Shown here one piece after another: positions 43,732 through 52,702 of a DNA stretch of 64,000 nt. The notes beneath the pieces are model-generated. The model did not search any database. It was given only the letters and a program-made list of their open reading frames with translations, and was not told where the DNA came from. A program made the translations under genes and the position numbers. How positions within the stretch are numbered: the first letter of the stretch is position 1; every line of letters begins with the position of its first letter. Origin of the DNA: Promethearchaeia archaeon (GTDB taxonomy: Archaea; Asgardarchaeota; Lokiarchaeia; Sigyniarchaeales; SOKP01); assembly GCA_029856155.1 (NCBI GenBank), contig JAHQWL010000055.1, forward strand, positions 62,001-126,000. The letters run 5' to 3'.

Positions 43732-46206
43732 ATGGTGCAGATTATAGAGAAAGCAGATAAATCGAAACCCGAATCTTTATTGGAAAGAGTATTAACTGTA
43801 CAGCCAACTGAGAGAGTGGAGAGGCATAGGCAACGCTATATAGACCGTAAACTTGTATACTCGATTGATAGAGATCGTATTGAAGTGAGGGTTATGAAGG
43901 AAACAGAAGGTGAGCCGATGATAACTCGCAAAGCGAAGCTCTTTCAAACCATAGTTAGAGAGTTACCCATCGACATCTTTCCAGATGAGCTTTTAGTCGG
44001 TTGGTATGATCCTATACCAAACAACTGCCCTCTTCCTGTAAGAAGTGACCCTAATCTAGAAAATTATCTCGATGTTATTAGTAGTCGAGAACGCAATCCA
44101 ATTTTAATTACCCCAGAACAGATGAGAGAATTAAAAGAGGAAATTATTCCCTACTGGAAGGGGCAAGGCAATTGGGAAAGAACACGCCATGATCCTGCTC
44201 ATTACAAGCCAGTTCCTAAGGGATTTACTTTTGAAAGGTGGTATAATGAGAGTAGAACGATGGCATATTGGCATATTGGTCACTTCATTCCCAATAATGA
44301 AAAAGTATTGAAAAAGGGATTTTTGGGAATAAAGAAGGATGCTGAGGAAAGGTTGGGAAGGATCGATCGGACCAATCCTGAAGAGGTCAAAAAAATACCC
44401 TTCCTTGAAGGTGTGATTATGGTTATGGAAGCCGCAGCTTCCATCGGTAAGCGTTTTGCTACCAGGGCAAGAGAATTAGCCGAAAAGGAAGTAGATTCTA
44501 AAAGGAAGGCTGAATTACTCAAAATAGCTGAAGTGTGCGATTGGGTACCCGCAAATCCCGCGAGAACATTCTACGAAGCGATACAATCAATCTGGTTTTC
44601 ACATATCCTTCATTGGTGGGAAATCCGTGATGTGGCATCCATTAGTCCTGGAAGAATGGATCAGTATCTGTATCCTTACTATGAAGCCGATATAAGAGAG
44701 GGGAGAATTACCAAAAATGAAGCACAGGAACTTATTGATTGCTTCCTTCTAAGACCTTCATGGTTTCTTTATAGTTTAAACACCCCAAAAGGTTATCTTC
44801 TAACGGATACTGCCGGAATTGCACAGCATGTTGATGTAGGTGGTCTCAGATCAGATGGAACCGATGCTACTACTGAACTTTCATACATGATTCTTGAGGG
44901 TATGATGCATACCAGATTAGTAGAACCTGATGTAGGAATCTTGCTTCACAGTAGAACACCTGAAGATCTCCTCATTAAGGCCTGTCAGCTTTGTGCACTT
45001 GGAACAGGTCATCCTGAATTTCTCAATCATGATAACTTTATTGTTAATCTCCTTGGCCGAGCGACATACGGTGGAGATTCACCAATAACACTGGAGATTG
45101 CCAGAAAGGCTAGTGCAATGGGCTGCGCTGAGCCATCTTTAGCTGGTATGGATTCTGGGTATTGTACCTCAGTTTATATCCCATTACTTCCAGGAGTCTT
45201 AATATCGGTGTTGACAAATGGAAGGAGGGGCTGGCTCGAAGGAATTACAGCTCCTAAAACCGGAGATCCTAACAACTTCAAAAGCTTTGAAGAATTACGG
45301 GAAGCATTTAGAAAACAACTCGTCTGGGGATTTGATATGGAGACAATTGCCACCAATATTGGCGAGAGACTTATGGCCGAATACGACCCAACTATATATC
45401 AATCAGCACTCATAGAGGACTGCATTGAAAAAGGGTTATGCAGGGAAGAAGGTGGAGCTAGGTTTAATTTTGGGCCATTCGTATCATGTGTTGGTGTTAC
45501 CGATGTCGGAGATTCCTTGGCCGCTATTAAAAAACTTGTGTTTGAAGAAAAAAAGATTACTATAGACCAGTTGGTCGATGCATTGGATAAGAATTTTGAA
45601 GGTTACGAAGACTTGCGCCAAATGTTGTTAAAAGTACCTAAATTTGGAAATGACAACGACTATGCCGATGAACAAACAGCGTGGGTAATGCGCACTTTCG
45701 CTCAAGAAGCGATAAAACAAAAAAATACGCGTGGTGGTCGAAAAATACCGGTTCACATACCTTTAAGTAGCTATGTCAGAGCTGGTGCGGCTGTAGGAGC
45801 ACTCCCTTCTGGAAGACTAGCCGAAGAACCGCTAGCAGATTCACTCGCGCCCACGAAAGGTAGCGATGTTAGTGGTCCTACTGCGGTTTTCAAGTCAGTA
45901 GGTAAGATCAACCATGCCGAGGTTTTCGCAGGAATTTCCTGCAATATGAGGCTAGATCCAGTGATGTTCAAGGAAGATTATGGCTTCAAAAGGTTTGCAG
46001 ATCTAATGAGAGTTTTTGTCGACCAGAAAATACATCATATCCAGTTTAATGTAATTTCATCAGATACATTAAAGGCAGCCCAAAAAGAACCCGATAAATA
46101 CAGGGATTTAATGGTGAGAGTAGCTGGGTATGTAGCTCGATTTGTTGAGCTGCCTGAGTCGGTACAAGATAGTATTATCGATCGAACGGTACATGGTTCA
46201 TATTAA
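43732..46206 (+). CDS. Glycyl radical enzyme, PFL family, unknown substrate
   Basis: 824 residues. The active-site thiyl Cys is Cys465 in MGCAEPS, and the radical-bearing Gly is Gly799 in RVAGY, 25 residues before the end as usual. ELPIDIFPDELLVGW and NPARTFYEAIQSIWF are typical of the dehydratase/lyase side of the family, and the Glu two residues after Cys465 matches enzymes using a general base. It differs from the GCVEP consensus, and the GMDSGYCTS stretch after it is unusual. G+C is higher than in flanking AT-rich genes. It starts an O2-sensitive reaction: C-C, C-O or C-N cleavage, or an addition. Substrate cannot be assigned. Confidence 0.93.
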   Translation: MVQIIEKADKSKPESLLERVLTVQPTERVERHRQRYIDRKLVYSIDRDRIEVRVMKETEGEPMITRKAKLFQTIVRELPIDIFPDELLVGWYDPIPNNCPLPVRSDPNLENYLDVISSRERNPILITPEQMRELKEEIIPYWKGQGNWERTRHDPAHYKPVPKGFTFERWYNESRTMAYWHIGHFIPNNEKVLKKGFLGIKKDAEERLGRIDRTNPEEVKKIPFLEGVIMVMEAAASIGKRFATRARELAEKEVDSKRKAELLKIAEVCDWVPANPARTFYEAIQSIWFSHILHWWEIRDVASISPGRMDQYLYPYYEADIREGRITKNEAQELIDCFLLRPSWFLYSLNTPKGYLLTDTAGIAQHVDVGGLRSDGTDATTELSYMILEGMMHTRLVEPDVGILLHSRTPEDLLIKACQLCALGTGHPEFLNHDNFIVNLLGRATYGGDSPITLEIARKASAMGCAEPSLAGMDSGYCTSVYIPLLPGVLISVLTNGRRGWLEGITAPKTGDPNNFKSFEELREAFRKQLVWGFDMETIATNIGERLMAEYDPTIYQSALIEDCIEKGLCREEGGARFNFGPFVSCVGVTDVGDSLAAIKKLVFEEKKITIDQLVDALDKNFEGYEDLRQMLLKVPKFGNDNDYADEQTAWVMRTFAQEAIKQKNTRGGRKIPVHIPLSSYVRAGAAVGALPSGRLAEEPLADSLAPTKGSDVSGPTAVFKSVGKINHAEVFAGISCNMRLDPVMFKEDYGFKRFADLMRVFVDQKIHHIQFNVISSDTLKAAQKEPDKYRDLMVRVAGYVARFVELPESVQDSIIDRTVHGSY

Positions 46207-46233
46207 TAATTGTTAATTTTAAAAATTTATTTC

Positions 46234-46240
46234 TTTTTTT
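46234..46240 (+). terminator. Short T-tract between convergent genes
   Basis: Seven consecutive Ts lie 28 nt after the glycyl radical enzyme stop, in the 38-nt gap before the convergent LLM gene. They fit a U-tract terminator for the plus-strand transcript. Confidence 0.4.
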
Positions 46241-46244
46241 AACT

Positions 46245-47156
46245 TTAGATAAATTCTGAGAGGATCTCATTATTTAAACGCTTATATAGTTCCGCTTTGG
46301 ATGGGACGCTCCCAAAAATGAGCTCTTCAACACCAACATCCAAATATTCTTGGATGCGATTGATAATAAAAGAGGTAGAGCCAGTTAACGTCCAATCTCC
46401 TCGTATTTTGCGATATCTTATTGCTTTTTTCTCGTCATTTTCTAGATGAATGGGCATATGTAAAGTCTTCTTTATTTCCTTTGGATCACGCCCAAATTCT
46501 TCACAGTGGCGCTCTAAGACTTCAATTTTACGTTTAAACATTTCGGGGGATCCTGGTGCGTTAAAATCAAGATTACAAATATCTCCAAACCTTGCCAATG
46601 TTCTTAATGTTCGTTTTTCTCCGTTTCCTCCTATTAAAATCGGCATATGTGGTTTCTGCGTACAAGGCGGTGAAAAGTAAGCGTTTTTCAGCGTGTAATA
46701 CTGTCCATTGTAACTAACTGGTCCTTCTGTTGTAAAGAGTAACTTGATCAGCTCTACTGCCTCTTCGAGACGATCGCTTCGTTCTTTAGCACTTGGAAAT
46801 TCCCAACCGAAGGCTTCATATTCTCGCTTATACCAACCGGCGCCAATTCCAAGGATAAACCGACCACCTGAAATTTGGTCCACGGTTGCCGCCATCTTTG
46901 CTAATAAGGCAGGATTGCGGTATGTATTGCCTGATACAAGAACACCTAATCGTAAGCGCTCTGTAACTGTAGCAGCTGCAGTTATAAGCGACCACCCCTC
47001 TAAAGCATCTTTATGCTCTACATTATCTCCAATTGGTGGAAAAAAATGGTCCGAGACCCAAAGACTGGACCACGGTCCTGACTCTACAGTTTTAATTGTG
47101 GAAAGAATACTTTCCCATGAGGTCAAATAATTATTTATCTGGGCACCAAATTGCAT
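46245..47156 (-). CDS. LLM-class, F420-type luciferase-like oxidoreductase (copy 2)
   Basis: 303 residues, paralogous to the gene at 39487-40401 along its full length: MQFGAQINNYLTSWESIL, LWVSDHFFPP, RFILGIGAGWYKREYEAFG, PHMPILIGGNGEKRTLRTL. The C-terminal third has diverged most, which is where substrate-binding loops lie. The two copies flank the activase, Mo/W oxidoreductase and glycyl radical enzyme, as if the pathway needs two related hydride-transfer steps. F420 rather than FMN is inferred from family resemblance and archaeal context. Confidence 0.88.
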   Translation of the reverse strand: MQFGAQINNYLTSWESILSTIKTVESGPWSSLWVSDHFFPPIGDNVEHKDALEGWSLITAAATVTERLRLGVLVSGNTYRNPALLAKMAATVDQISGGRFILGIGAGWYKREYEAFGWEFPSAKERSDRLEEAVELIKLLFTTEGPVSYNGQYYTLKNAYFSPPCTQKPHMPILIGGNGEKRTLRTLARFGDICNLDFNAPGSPEMFKRKIEVLERHCEEFGRDPKEIKKTLHMPIHLENDEKKAIRYRKIRGDWTLTGSTSFIINRIQEYLDVGVEELIFGSVPSKAELYKRLNNEILSEFI

Positions 47157-47270
47157 TGATAATCCTCTTCTATTACATAAAAGTTAATTCTTAAATTAGA
47201 TTTTTTAAATAATAATAGTTTTTTTAAAATTTAATAGTTGTTTTATTGCTTTCAAGATTTATAATATTCA

Positions 47271-48950
47271 ATGTCAAAAAAAATACATGGTGGAGATATT
47301 TTAGTTAAATGTCTCCTTGAGGAGAATGTTAAATACTTGTTTGGGATTCCTGGTGGTCAACTCCTCCCAATGTATGACGCAATTTATCAATGGGGTAGAG
47401 AAAAAGGAATTAGTACCGTATTATTTCGCCACGAACAAGTTGCAGCTCACGCAGCTGATGCTTATGCCCGAGTCACTAATACACCTGGGGTATGTTTTGG
47501 AACTGTAGGACCAGGAGCTTTGCACCTATTACCTGGAATAGGAGCTGCGTGGAGCGATAATGTTCCGGTAGTTGCTATAGTACCCCAGGTAAATGCACAA
47601 TATGAAGATTCTTTCATTCTCCAAGGTAATTTAGATCAGATTGCATTGTTCAAACCAATTACTAAGTATCAAAAGTCGATTAGAAGAATAGAAGAAATTC
47701 CTGATGCTGTACATAAGATATTTCGAGAAGTAAGTAGTGGACGACCACAACCTGTGGTTTTGGAGGTTTTTTCGGATGCATTTTATGATAACATTGAAGA
47801 AGATCATTTATCTATCTTGCCTTCTAATCAATATCGAGCAATAAAAAAACCTGCTGTAGATATCTCTTTAATAAAAGAATCTCTGGAATTACTAATATCA
47901 GCTAAAAAACCACTAATCGTATCTGGTGGCGGAGTTTTAAGAGCTGAAGCATGGAACGAGTTAAAGGAGCTTGCTGAATATTTACAAATACCCGTTATTA
48001 CAAGCCTTGGAGGAACAGGATCTTTTTCGAATAAATCTAAATGTTTTCTTGGGGGTTTAAATTTGTTTTCAGTCCAAGCTACGGTAGGAGCAGATGTAGT
48101 ATTAGCCCTTGGTGTTAAATTTTCATATACCTTAGCACTCGGAAAACCACCAGCTTGGGAGGATTCTCAAAAATTAATCCATGTTGATATAGATCCATCC
48201 ATAATTGGAAGATCGAAACCAATAACATTGGGTATTGTAGCTGATTGCAAACAATATTTAACACAATTACTAACAGAACTAAAAAAAAGTATTCATGTTG
48301 AAAAAAGAGATTGGTTGGAAACTTTAGTCACCAATAAAAAAAAATATCACGCTACTTTTATAAAAAAAGCTAACACCAATGAAATTCCGATTACTCCTGT
48401 AAGAATGGTTAAAGAAGTTTATGAATTTATGGATGAGGATGCTATTTTAATCACCGATGGAGGAGACCTTACTGTTTTTGCGGTAGAATCTATAAACTTA
48501 TATAAGGATCGAAAACCCTTATCATACCTTCAAGCAATTGGGATGGGACACCTTGGTGTATCCGTAGGCTACGGAATTGGGGCAAAGTTAGGAAAACCTG
48601 ATAAACAGGTGATTGCTATCTGTGGAGATGGGAGCTTCATGATAAACATCCAAGATTTAGAAACAGCAGTCAGATTAGGATTGAAAAATTTAATTTTTAT
48701 AATTGGGAACAATTCTTGCTGGGGAATGATTAAGAGTGACCAAGTTTTTAAATTTAATAATCGCTTTATTGACGTAGACTTGCCTTATTGCAATTTCGGG
48801 AAAATAGCTGAATCCTTTGGATGCTACGGTGAGGAAGTTGTAGATCCTAATGAAATTAATCCTGCTTTAGAGCGTGCAAAAAATTCGGAAAAACCCGCGG
48901 TTATAGATGTTAAAATTAAATTTGAAAGCTCCAGTATGTCTGGAGGATAA
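47271..48950 (+). CDS. Thiamine diphosphate-dependent enzyme (acetolactate synthase-like)
   Basis: 559 residues in the three-domain ThDP order. The cofactor-activating Glu55 is in FRHEQVAAHAADAYAR, and FGTVGPGALHLLPGIGAA is also in the first domain. The middle domain includes KPLIVSGGGVLRAEAWNEL. The ThDP/Mg motif starts at GDGSFMINIQDLETA (near 452) and ends in IIGNNSCWG. Relatives include acetolactate synthase, benzoylformate decarboxylase and 2-hydroxyacyl-CoA lyase. No regulatory small subunit is adjacent, so a catabolic decarboxylase/lyase is more likely than branched-chain amino acid synthesis. It is divergent from LLM copy 2. Confidence 0.9.
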   Translation: MSKKIHGGDILVKCLLEENVKYLFGIPGGQLLPMYDAIYQWGREKGISTVLFRHEQVAAHAADAYARVTNTPGVCFGTVGPGALHLLPGIGAAWSDNVPVVAIVPQVNAQYEDSFILQGNLDQIALFKPITKYQKSIRRIEEIPDAVHKIFREVSSGRPQPVVLEVFSDAFYDNIEEDHLSILPSNQYRAIKKPAVDISLIKESLELLISAKKPLIVSGGGVLRAEAWNELKELAEYLQIPVITSLGGTGSFSNKSKCFLGGLNLFSVQATVGADVVLALGVKFSYTLALGKPPAWEDSQKLIHVDIDPSIIGRSKPITLGIVADCKQYLTQLLTELKKSIHVEKRDWLETLVTNKKKYHATFIKKANTNEIPITPVRMVKEVYEFMDEDAILITDGGDLTVFAVESINLYKDRKPLSYLQAIGMGHLGVSVGYGIGAKLGKPDKQVIAICGDGSFMINIQDLETAVRLGLKNLIFIIGNNSCWGMIKSDQVFKFNNRFIDVDLPYCNFGKIAESFGCYGEEVVDPNEINPALERAKNSEKPAVIDVKIKFESSSMSGG

Positions 48951-48968
48951 TCGTTAAGTAATTAATTG

Positions 48969-50288
48969 TTAATCAAATTTAAGAGAATACAAAATATCTC
49001 TTAAATTTTCAGAATAATAATTAGCGTTGGCATAAATGCTAATGACAATCCGATGATCATCTTTTTCAACCGAAAGATGGATGCTTATAATCTTAAAAAT
49101 ACCTGCGTATTTATATTCAATAACACTTTCATAAGCAGGTGTTCCGTCTCTTAAAGTTTTCGGTTCATTGGAAATAATATTTATATCTCTTGCTATATCC
49201 TTGATTCGTCCTGCAATTTGTTGGGCAGTTTCATCTAATGGTCGATCATGTATCGAAGATTTAATAACAGAAATCAAAAGATCAATACCAGGCTCTTTAG
49301 TGGCAATTAAGACCGGTTTATTCTCTGGAAAGTTCATTGGGTTTGGTTTCAATTCTATAAAACTTTCGGGGTAATATATGGAAAAAACAGGCGTATAGCT
49401 TTTAAAGATCTTCGATTTTTTTTCACTTTTTGCCTTAAATCCTTCATGCAATTCTAAAGTATCTTCACTAATGCACTCAAACCGAGACTTTACCAATGGT
49501 ATGTATTCTGGATGAGTTAAAACATAAAATATGTCGTTTTTAATTGCTTTAATCACTAATTCTGCCAAATATTCTGGAGCCATTGCTCCCGCCAAGATTC
49601 TATTCATATTTTCCCTACTAATTTCTGATTGTTTAATCGTTTCTGCTGGTGGTTGCCAAACACCTGGTCGGTTTTGTCTAAATATATGTGTATTATTTAT
49701 AATATTTGTATTAACACGCCCAGGACAAACTACAGATACGCCCACATTTGTATTAAAGCATTCTAAAGCCAAAGATTCAGAAATTGCGATTACAGCGGAT
49801 TTAGATGTAGGATATGGTGAATTGTCACCTGAAAGTAATCCTGCCATTGATGAAGTATTAACAATATGGCATGGTTCTTCACTTGTTAACATTCGATTTA
49901 AAAAATGTTGAATACCATAGATAACCCCAAAAACATTAACACCAAGAATCCAATTCCAATTTTCAAGTGTAATTAAACTAATGCGCCCAGCTCCTCCGAC
50001 CCCCGCATTGTTACAAAGTATATTTACGGACCCAAAACGTTCATAAGAAGCATCTGCTAATTGGGCCACCTGTTCTGGGTCACTCACATCTGTTATTTGA
50101 GTCATTACTTCAGTCCCGATTTCTTCAAGTTCTTTTGCTACCTTATCTAGATTTTCTTTATCGATGTCTGCTAGGACAATTTTCATCCCCCGTTTAGCAA
50201 AACCATAAGCAAGTCCACGCCCAATACCACTTGCCGCTCCCGTAATTACAGCAACCTTTCCTTTAAAATCTTTTATCATAATGTTCAC
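48969..50288 (-). CDS. Short-chain dehydrogenase with extra C-terminal domain
   Basis: 439 residues. The first 270 are a classical SDR: GKVAVITGAASGIGRG, ADIDKENLDKVAKELE, ILCNNAGVGG, and the YxxxK motif in SPYPTSKSAVIA after NTSSMAG. The last 150 residues (PVFSIYYPESFIELKPNP, then EPGIDLLISVIKSS and AYESVIEYKYAGIFKI) form a separate beta-rich unit. It resembles the PsbP/DUF1795-type fold seen in lipoproteins and is unusual on an SDR. Met4 could also be the start. It is convergent with the ThDP enzyme (18 nt apart). Substrate unknown. Confidence 0.88.
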   Translation of the reverse strand: MNIMIKDFKGKVAVITGAASGIGRGLAYGFAKRGMKIVLADIDKENLDKVAKELEEIGTEVMTQITDVSDPEQVAQLADASYERFGSVNILCNNAGVGGAGRISLITLENWNWILGVNVFGVIYGIQHFLNRMLTSEEPCHIVNTSSMAGLLSGDNSPYPTSKSAVIAISESLALECFNTNVGVSVVCPGRVNTNIINNTHIFRQNRPGVWQPPAETIKQSEISRENMNRILAGAMAPEYLAELVIKAIKNDIFYVLTHPEYIPLVKSRFECISEDTLELHEGFKAKSEKKSKIFKSYTPVFSIYYPESFIELKPNPMNFPENKPVLIATKEPGIDLLISVIKSSIHDRPLDETAQQIAGRIKDIARDINIISNEPKTLRDGTPAYESVIEYKYAGIFKIISIHLSVEKDDHRIVISIYANANYYSENLRDILYSLKFD

Positions 50289-50441
50289 ATCAATTTATAT
50301 TCGAAATTAGACCTTCTTTACTTAAAAGAAATTCATACTATGCTAATATGCCAAAGCTGTTAAATATAATAAAACTTAGTTACATATAATTTTCTATAAA
50401 AATCACTGATTATTATATATAAAAACTTAAAAGTGAAACAT

Positions 50442-51203
50442 ATGGAAGTATTAGATGGGAAAGTAGCCTTAATAACTGGTGGCTCGAGTGGTATTGGGAA
50501 ATGTATCGCTCTAACATATGCCAAAGCAGGAGCCAGTGTTGTGGTTGCAAGCCGAAAACAGGAGAATCTCGATAAAGTAGTTGAAGAAATCAGAGCATTT
50601 GGGAGGGAATCGCTTGCTATATCTACTGATGTTAAGATTCCGGAACAGGTTGAAAATATGGTTAAACAAACAGTAGATCATTTTGGACGACTTGATATAA
50701 TGGTTAACAACGCTGGTAGGGGGATCCCGACTCAACCATTAGATATCTCTGTCAAAGAATGGAATCATGTCCTTGCTCTCAATCTCACGGGGGTTTTTCT
50801 TGGAAGTTTGGCTGCTGGTAAGGTAATGATTGAGCAGAAACAAGGTAAAATTATCAATATAGCCTCAACGGCGGGAGTTATAATGTCTCCGGGAATGATG
50901 CATTATTCTGTTGCAAAAGCAGGTGTCATCATGCTAACTAAAAATTTAGCAGCTTCATGGGCGGAGCATAACATTAATGTAAATTGTATTGCTCCGGGGT
51001 TCACATTGACCGAAAGAATAATACAATGGGGGATATTAGCTCCTGAACAATATGATGATAGTACACCTCGACTATTACGTCCTCCAGTTCCTAAAAATAT
51101 CGCTGATCTGGCTCTTTTTCTCGCTTCGCCAGCGTCCGATCAAATAACCGGTGAACTTCTAATTATAAGGAGTCATTTTTCTTGGGATCGTGGATCCCAA
51201 TAA
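50442..51203 (+). CDS. Short-chain dehydrogenase/reductase
   Basis: 253 residues from the ATG at 50442. An upstream in-frame GTG at 50433 overlaps AAGTGA, which I take to be the ribosome-binding site instead. It has NAD(P)-binding GGSSGIGKCIALTYAKAG, NNAGRG, catalytic Ser in INIASTAG and Tyr-Lys in YSVAKAG. The family usually ends in GEVIxVDGG; here it reads GELLIIRSHFSWDRGSQ, so the terminal DGG turn is lost. That may alter the active-site lid or tetramer contact. It opens a plus-strand run that includes the ADP-ribosylglycohydrolase. Confidence 0.9.
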   Translation: MEVLDGKVALITGGSSGIGKCIALTYAKAGASVVVASRKQENLDKVVEEIRAFGRESLAISTDVKIPEQVENMVKQTVDHFGRLDIMVNNAGRGIPTQPLDISVKEWNHVLALNLTGVFLGSLAAGKVMIEQKQGKIINIASTAGVIMSPGMMHYSVAKAGVIMLTKNLAASWAEHNINVNCIAPGFTLTERIIQWGILAPEQYDDSTPRLLRPPVPKNIADLALFLASPASDQITGELLIIRSHFSWDRGSQ

Positions 51204-51285
51204 ATATACAATATAAATTTATATTTAATGTGATTTTTTCTATAGTATCTTAATAAGAAAAAAGAAGTATTTAGGGAAAAACCCG

Positions 51286-52650
51286 ATGAAAGAAATAGAT
51301 TTATTCGATAAGATTTATGGAGCTTGGACTGGAAAAGTTGCGGGAGGTACATTTGGGATGCCAGTTGAGGGAAGATCTCGCGTTGTCATTACTAACATGC
51401 ACCCTCCTTTAGACGGATGGAGCAAGCATCATAAACAAGGTATAAATGATGATGAACAATATGAATTAATAACTATATTAGCATTAGAAGAATTAAGTGA
51501 TGATGAATTTGCGAATAAGTTTAAAGCGGGAACAATTTTGGAACCAGACTATCTTGGATCATATTGGTTGAAGTATTTACTCCCTCAGTATGTATTTACA
51601 GCAGAAAAAGCAGCGTATGATAACGCAAAAGATGGTGTCCCTTGGGAACATGCAGGTGATTACGTTTATGAGCATAAAGGTAAAGTCTATGGAAATGAGT
51701 ATGCTGATTGGATTGGAGCACAAATGAAGGGAGAATTATATGGAATGTTACTCCCTGCATGGGGTTGGTATGAAGATTCCAAAAATGATCTAGAATTATT
51801 AAAACCATGCTTAGATTTATCACTTCAAGATGCAATAATTGCTCATAGAGAGGTAGGAATTGTAGGGGAATTATTCATCTCAGCCATTATTGCAGTAGCA
51901 ATAGCACATAACCCATTTGAATATAAGGAAGAGATAAACTTCCCAAAGTCAGCAGTTCATAGATGGGATAAGGAAGAAGACGAGATTTCTGAAGGATTTA
52001 AGCAACAAGTTGACCAGGCGGGGATTTGTTCTGAAACTATAATCAGTGATATTAAACGCATTAAATCAGTCTTGCTAGAATATGCTTCTTTAAAAGATTC
52101 GATATCAACTGAAGACGTAGAAGTATATTATAGCTTTATTGATCCTATAATCGATACCTACCTCGATAATCCAGATTCAAGAGAGTGGGAAACCAATTTT
52201 TATGCTAAAACTAAAAAAGATTGGCAAAAAACTTTGGATGGTTTATGGTGGCTATTTGAAAGAAAAATGGTAAAAGATGCAATTTCCAGATTTAAAGATT
52301 TTCCAAGCATGCTCGAACGACGATTAAATTCCTTTAGTAAAAGTAAAGCTGTTCATACATTATTCAATAATGGTGCAATTATTGTCGGTTTATTATATGG
52401 GGATGGAGATTTCATTCAGACGGTGCGTATTAGTACCTTATGTGGAGCTGATACCGATTGCAATGCTGGCAACGCAGGAGCAATCATTGGTGCTTATTTA
52501 GGTCAGAAATTAATTCCATCATATGCGAAGCGTTTCATTCGCGGAGAAATAATACCTGGTCTTAAGGAATGGAAAGATAAATCAATATACAACCTTGCAG
52601 AGAGAACACTAACTCAAGCAGAACGTTTCAAGAGGTTTATGTCCCTTTAA
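51286..52650 (+). CDS. ADP-ribosylglycohydrolase family protein
   Basis: 454 residues. The N-terminal FDKIYGAWTGKVAGGTFGMPVEG and INDDEQYELI, and the C-terminal GADTDCNAGNAGAIIGAYLG near residue 387, are the Mg-binding signatures of the DraG/ARH fold. Large insertions between them (EWETNFYAKTKKDWQKT region) are characteristic of the microbial branch annotated as ADP-ribosylglycohydrolase, whose substrate may be an N- or O-ribosyl compound rather than a protein. A truncated paralogue lies at 59052-59366, and a nucleoside hydrolase at 61936-62850 could have a related role. Confidence 0.9.
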   Translation: MKEIDLFDKIYGAWTGKVAGGTFGMPVEGRSRVVITNMHPPLDGWSKHHKQGINDDEQYELITILALEELSDDEFANKFKAGTILEPDYLGSYWLKYLLPQYVFTAEKAAYDNAKDGVPWEHAGDYVYEHKGKVYGNEYADWIGAQMKGELYGMLLPAWGWYEDSKNDLELLKPCLDLSLQDAIIAHREVGIVGELFISAIIAVAIAHNPFEYKEEINFPKSAVHRWDKEEDEISEGFKQQVDQAGICSETIISDIKRIKSVLLEYASLKDSISTEDVEVYYSFIDPIIDTYLDNPDSREWETNFYAKTKKDWQKTLDGLWWLFERKMVKDAISRFKDFPSMLERRLNSFSKSKAVHTLFNNGAIIVGLLYGDGDFIQTVRISTLCGADTDCNAGNAGAIIGAYLGQKLIPSYAKRFIRGEIIPGLKEWKDKSIYNLAERTLTQAERFKRFMSL

Positions 52651-52702
52651 CATTCCGTAAATATTTATTTTCTAAATTCCTATAACTTTAAGAGAGAATA
52701 AT

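Noticed and set aside
43732..46206. Assigning the glycyl radical enzyme to alkylsuccinate/benzylsuccinate synthase or glycerol/choline lyase
   Set aside because: The Cys loop does not match any remembered subclass consensus well enough, and accessory subunits of benzylsuccinate synthase are absent.
46744..47130. 128-codon plus-strand frame
   Set aside because: Antisense to the LLM oxidoreductase copy 2, which aligns end to end with its paralogue.
47271..48950. Naming the ThDP enzyme as acetolactate synthase (ilvB)
   Set aside because: No regulatory subunit or ilv genes nearby; several ThDP enzymes share these motifs.
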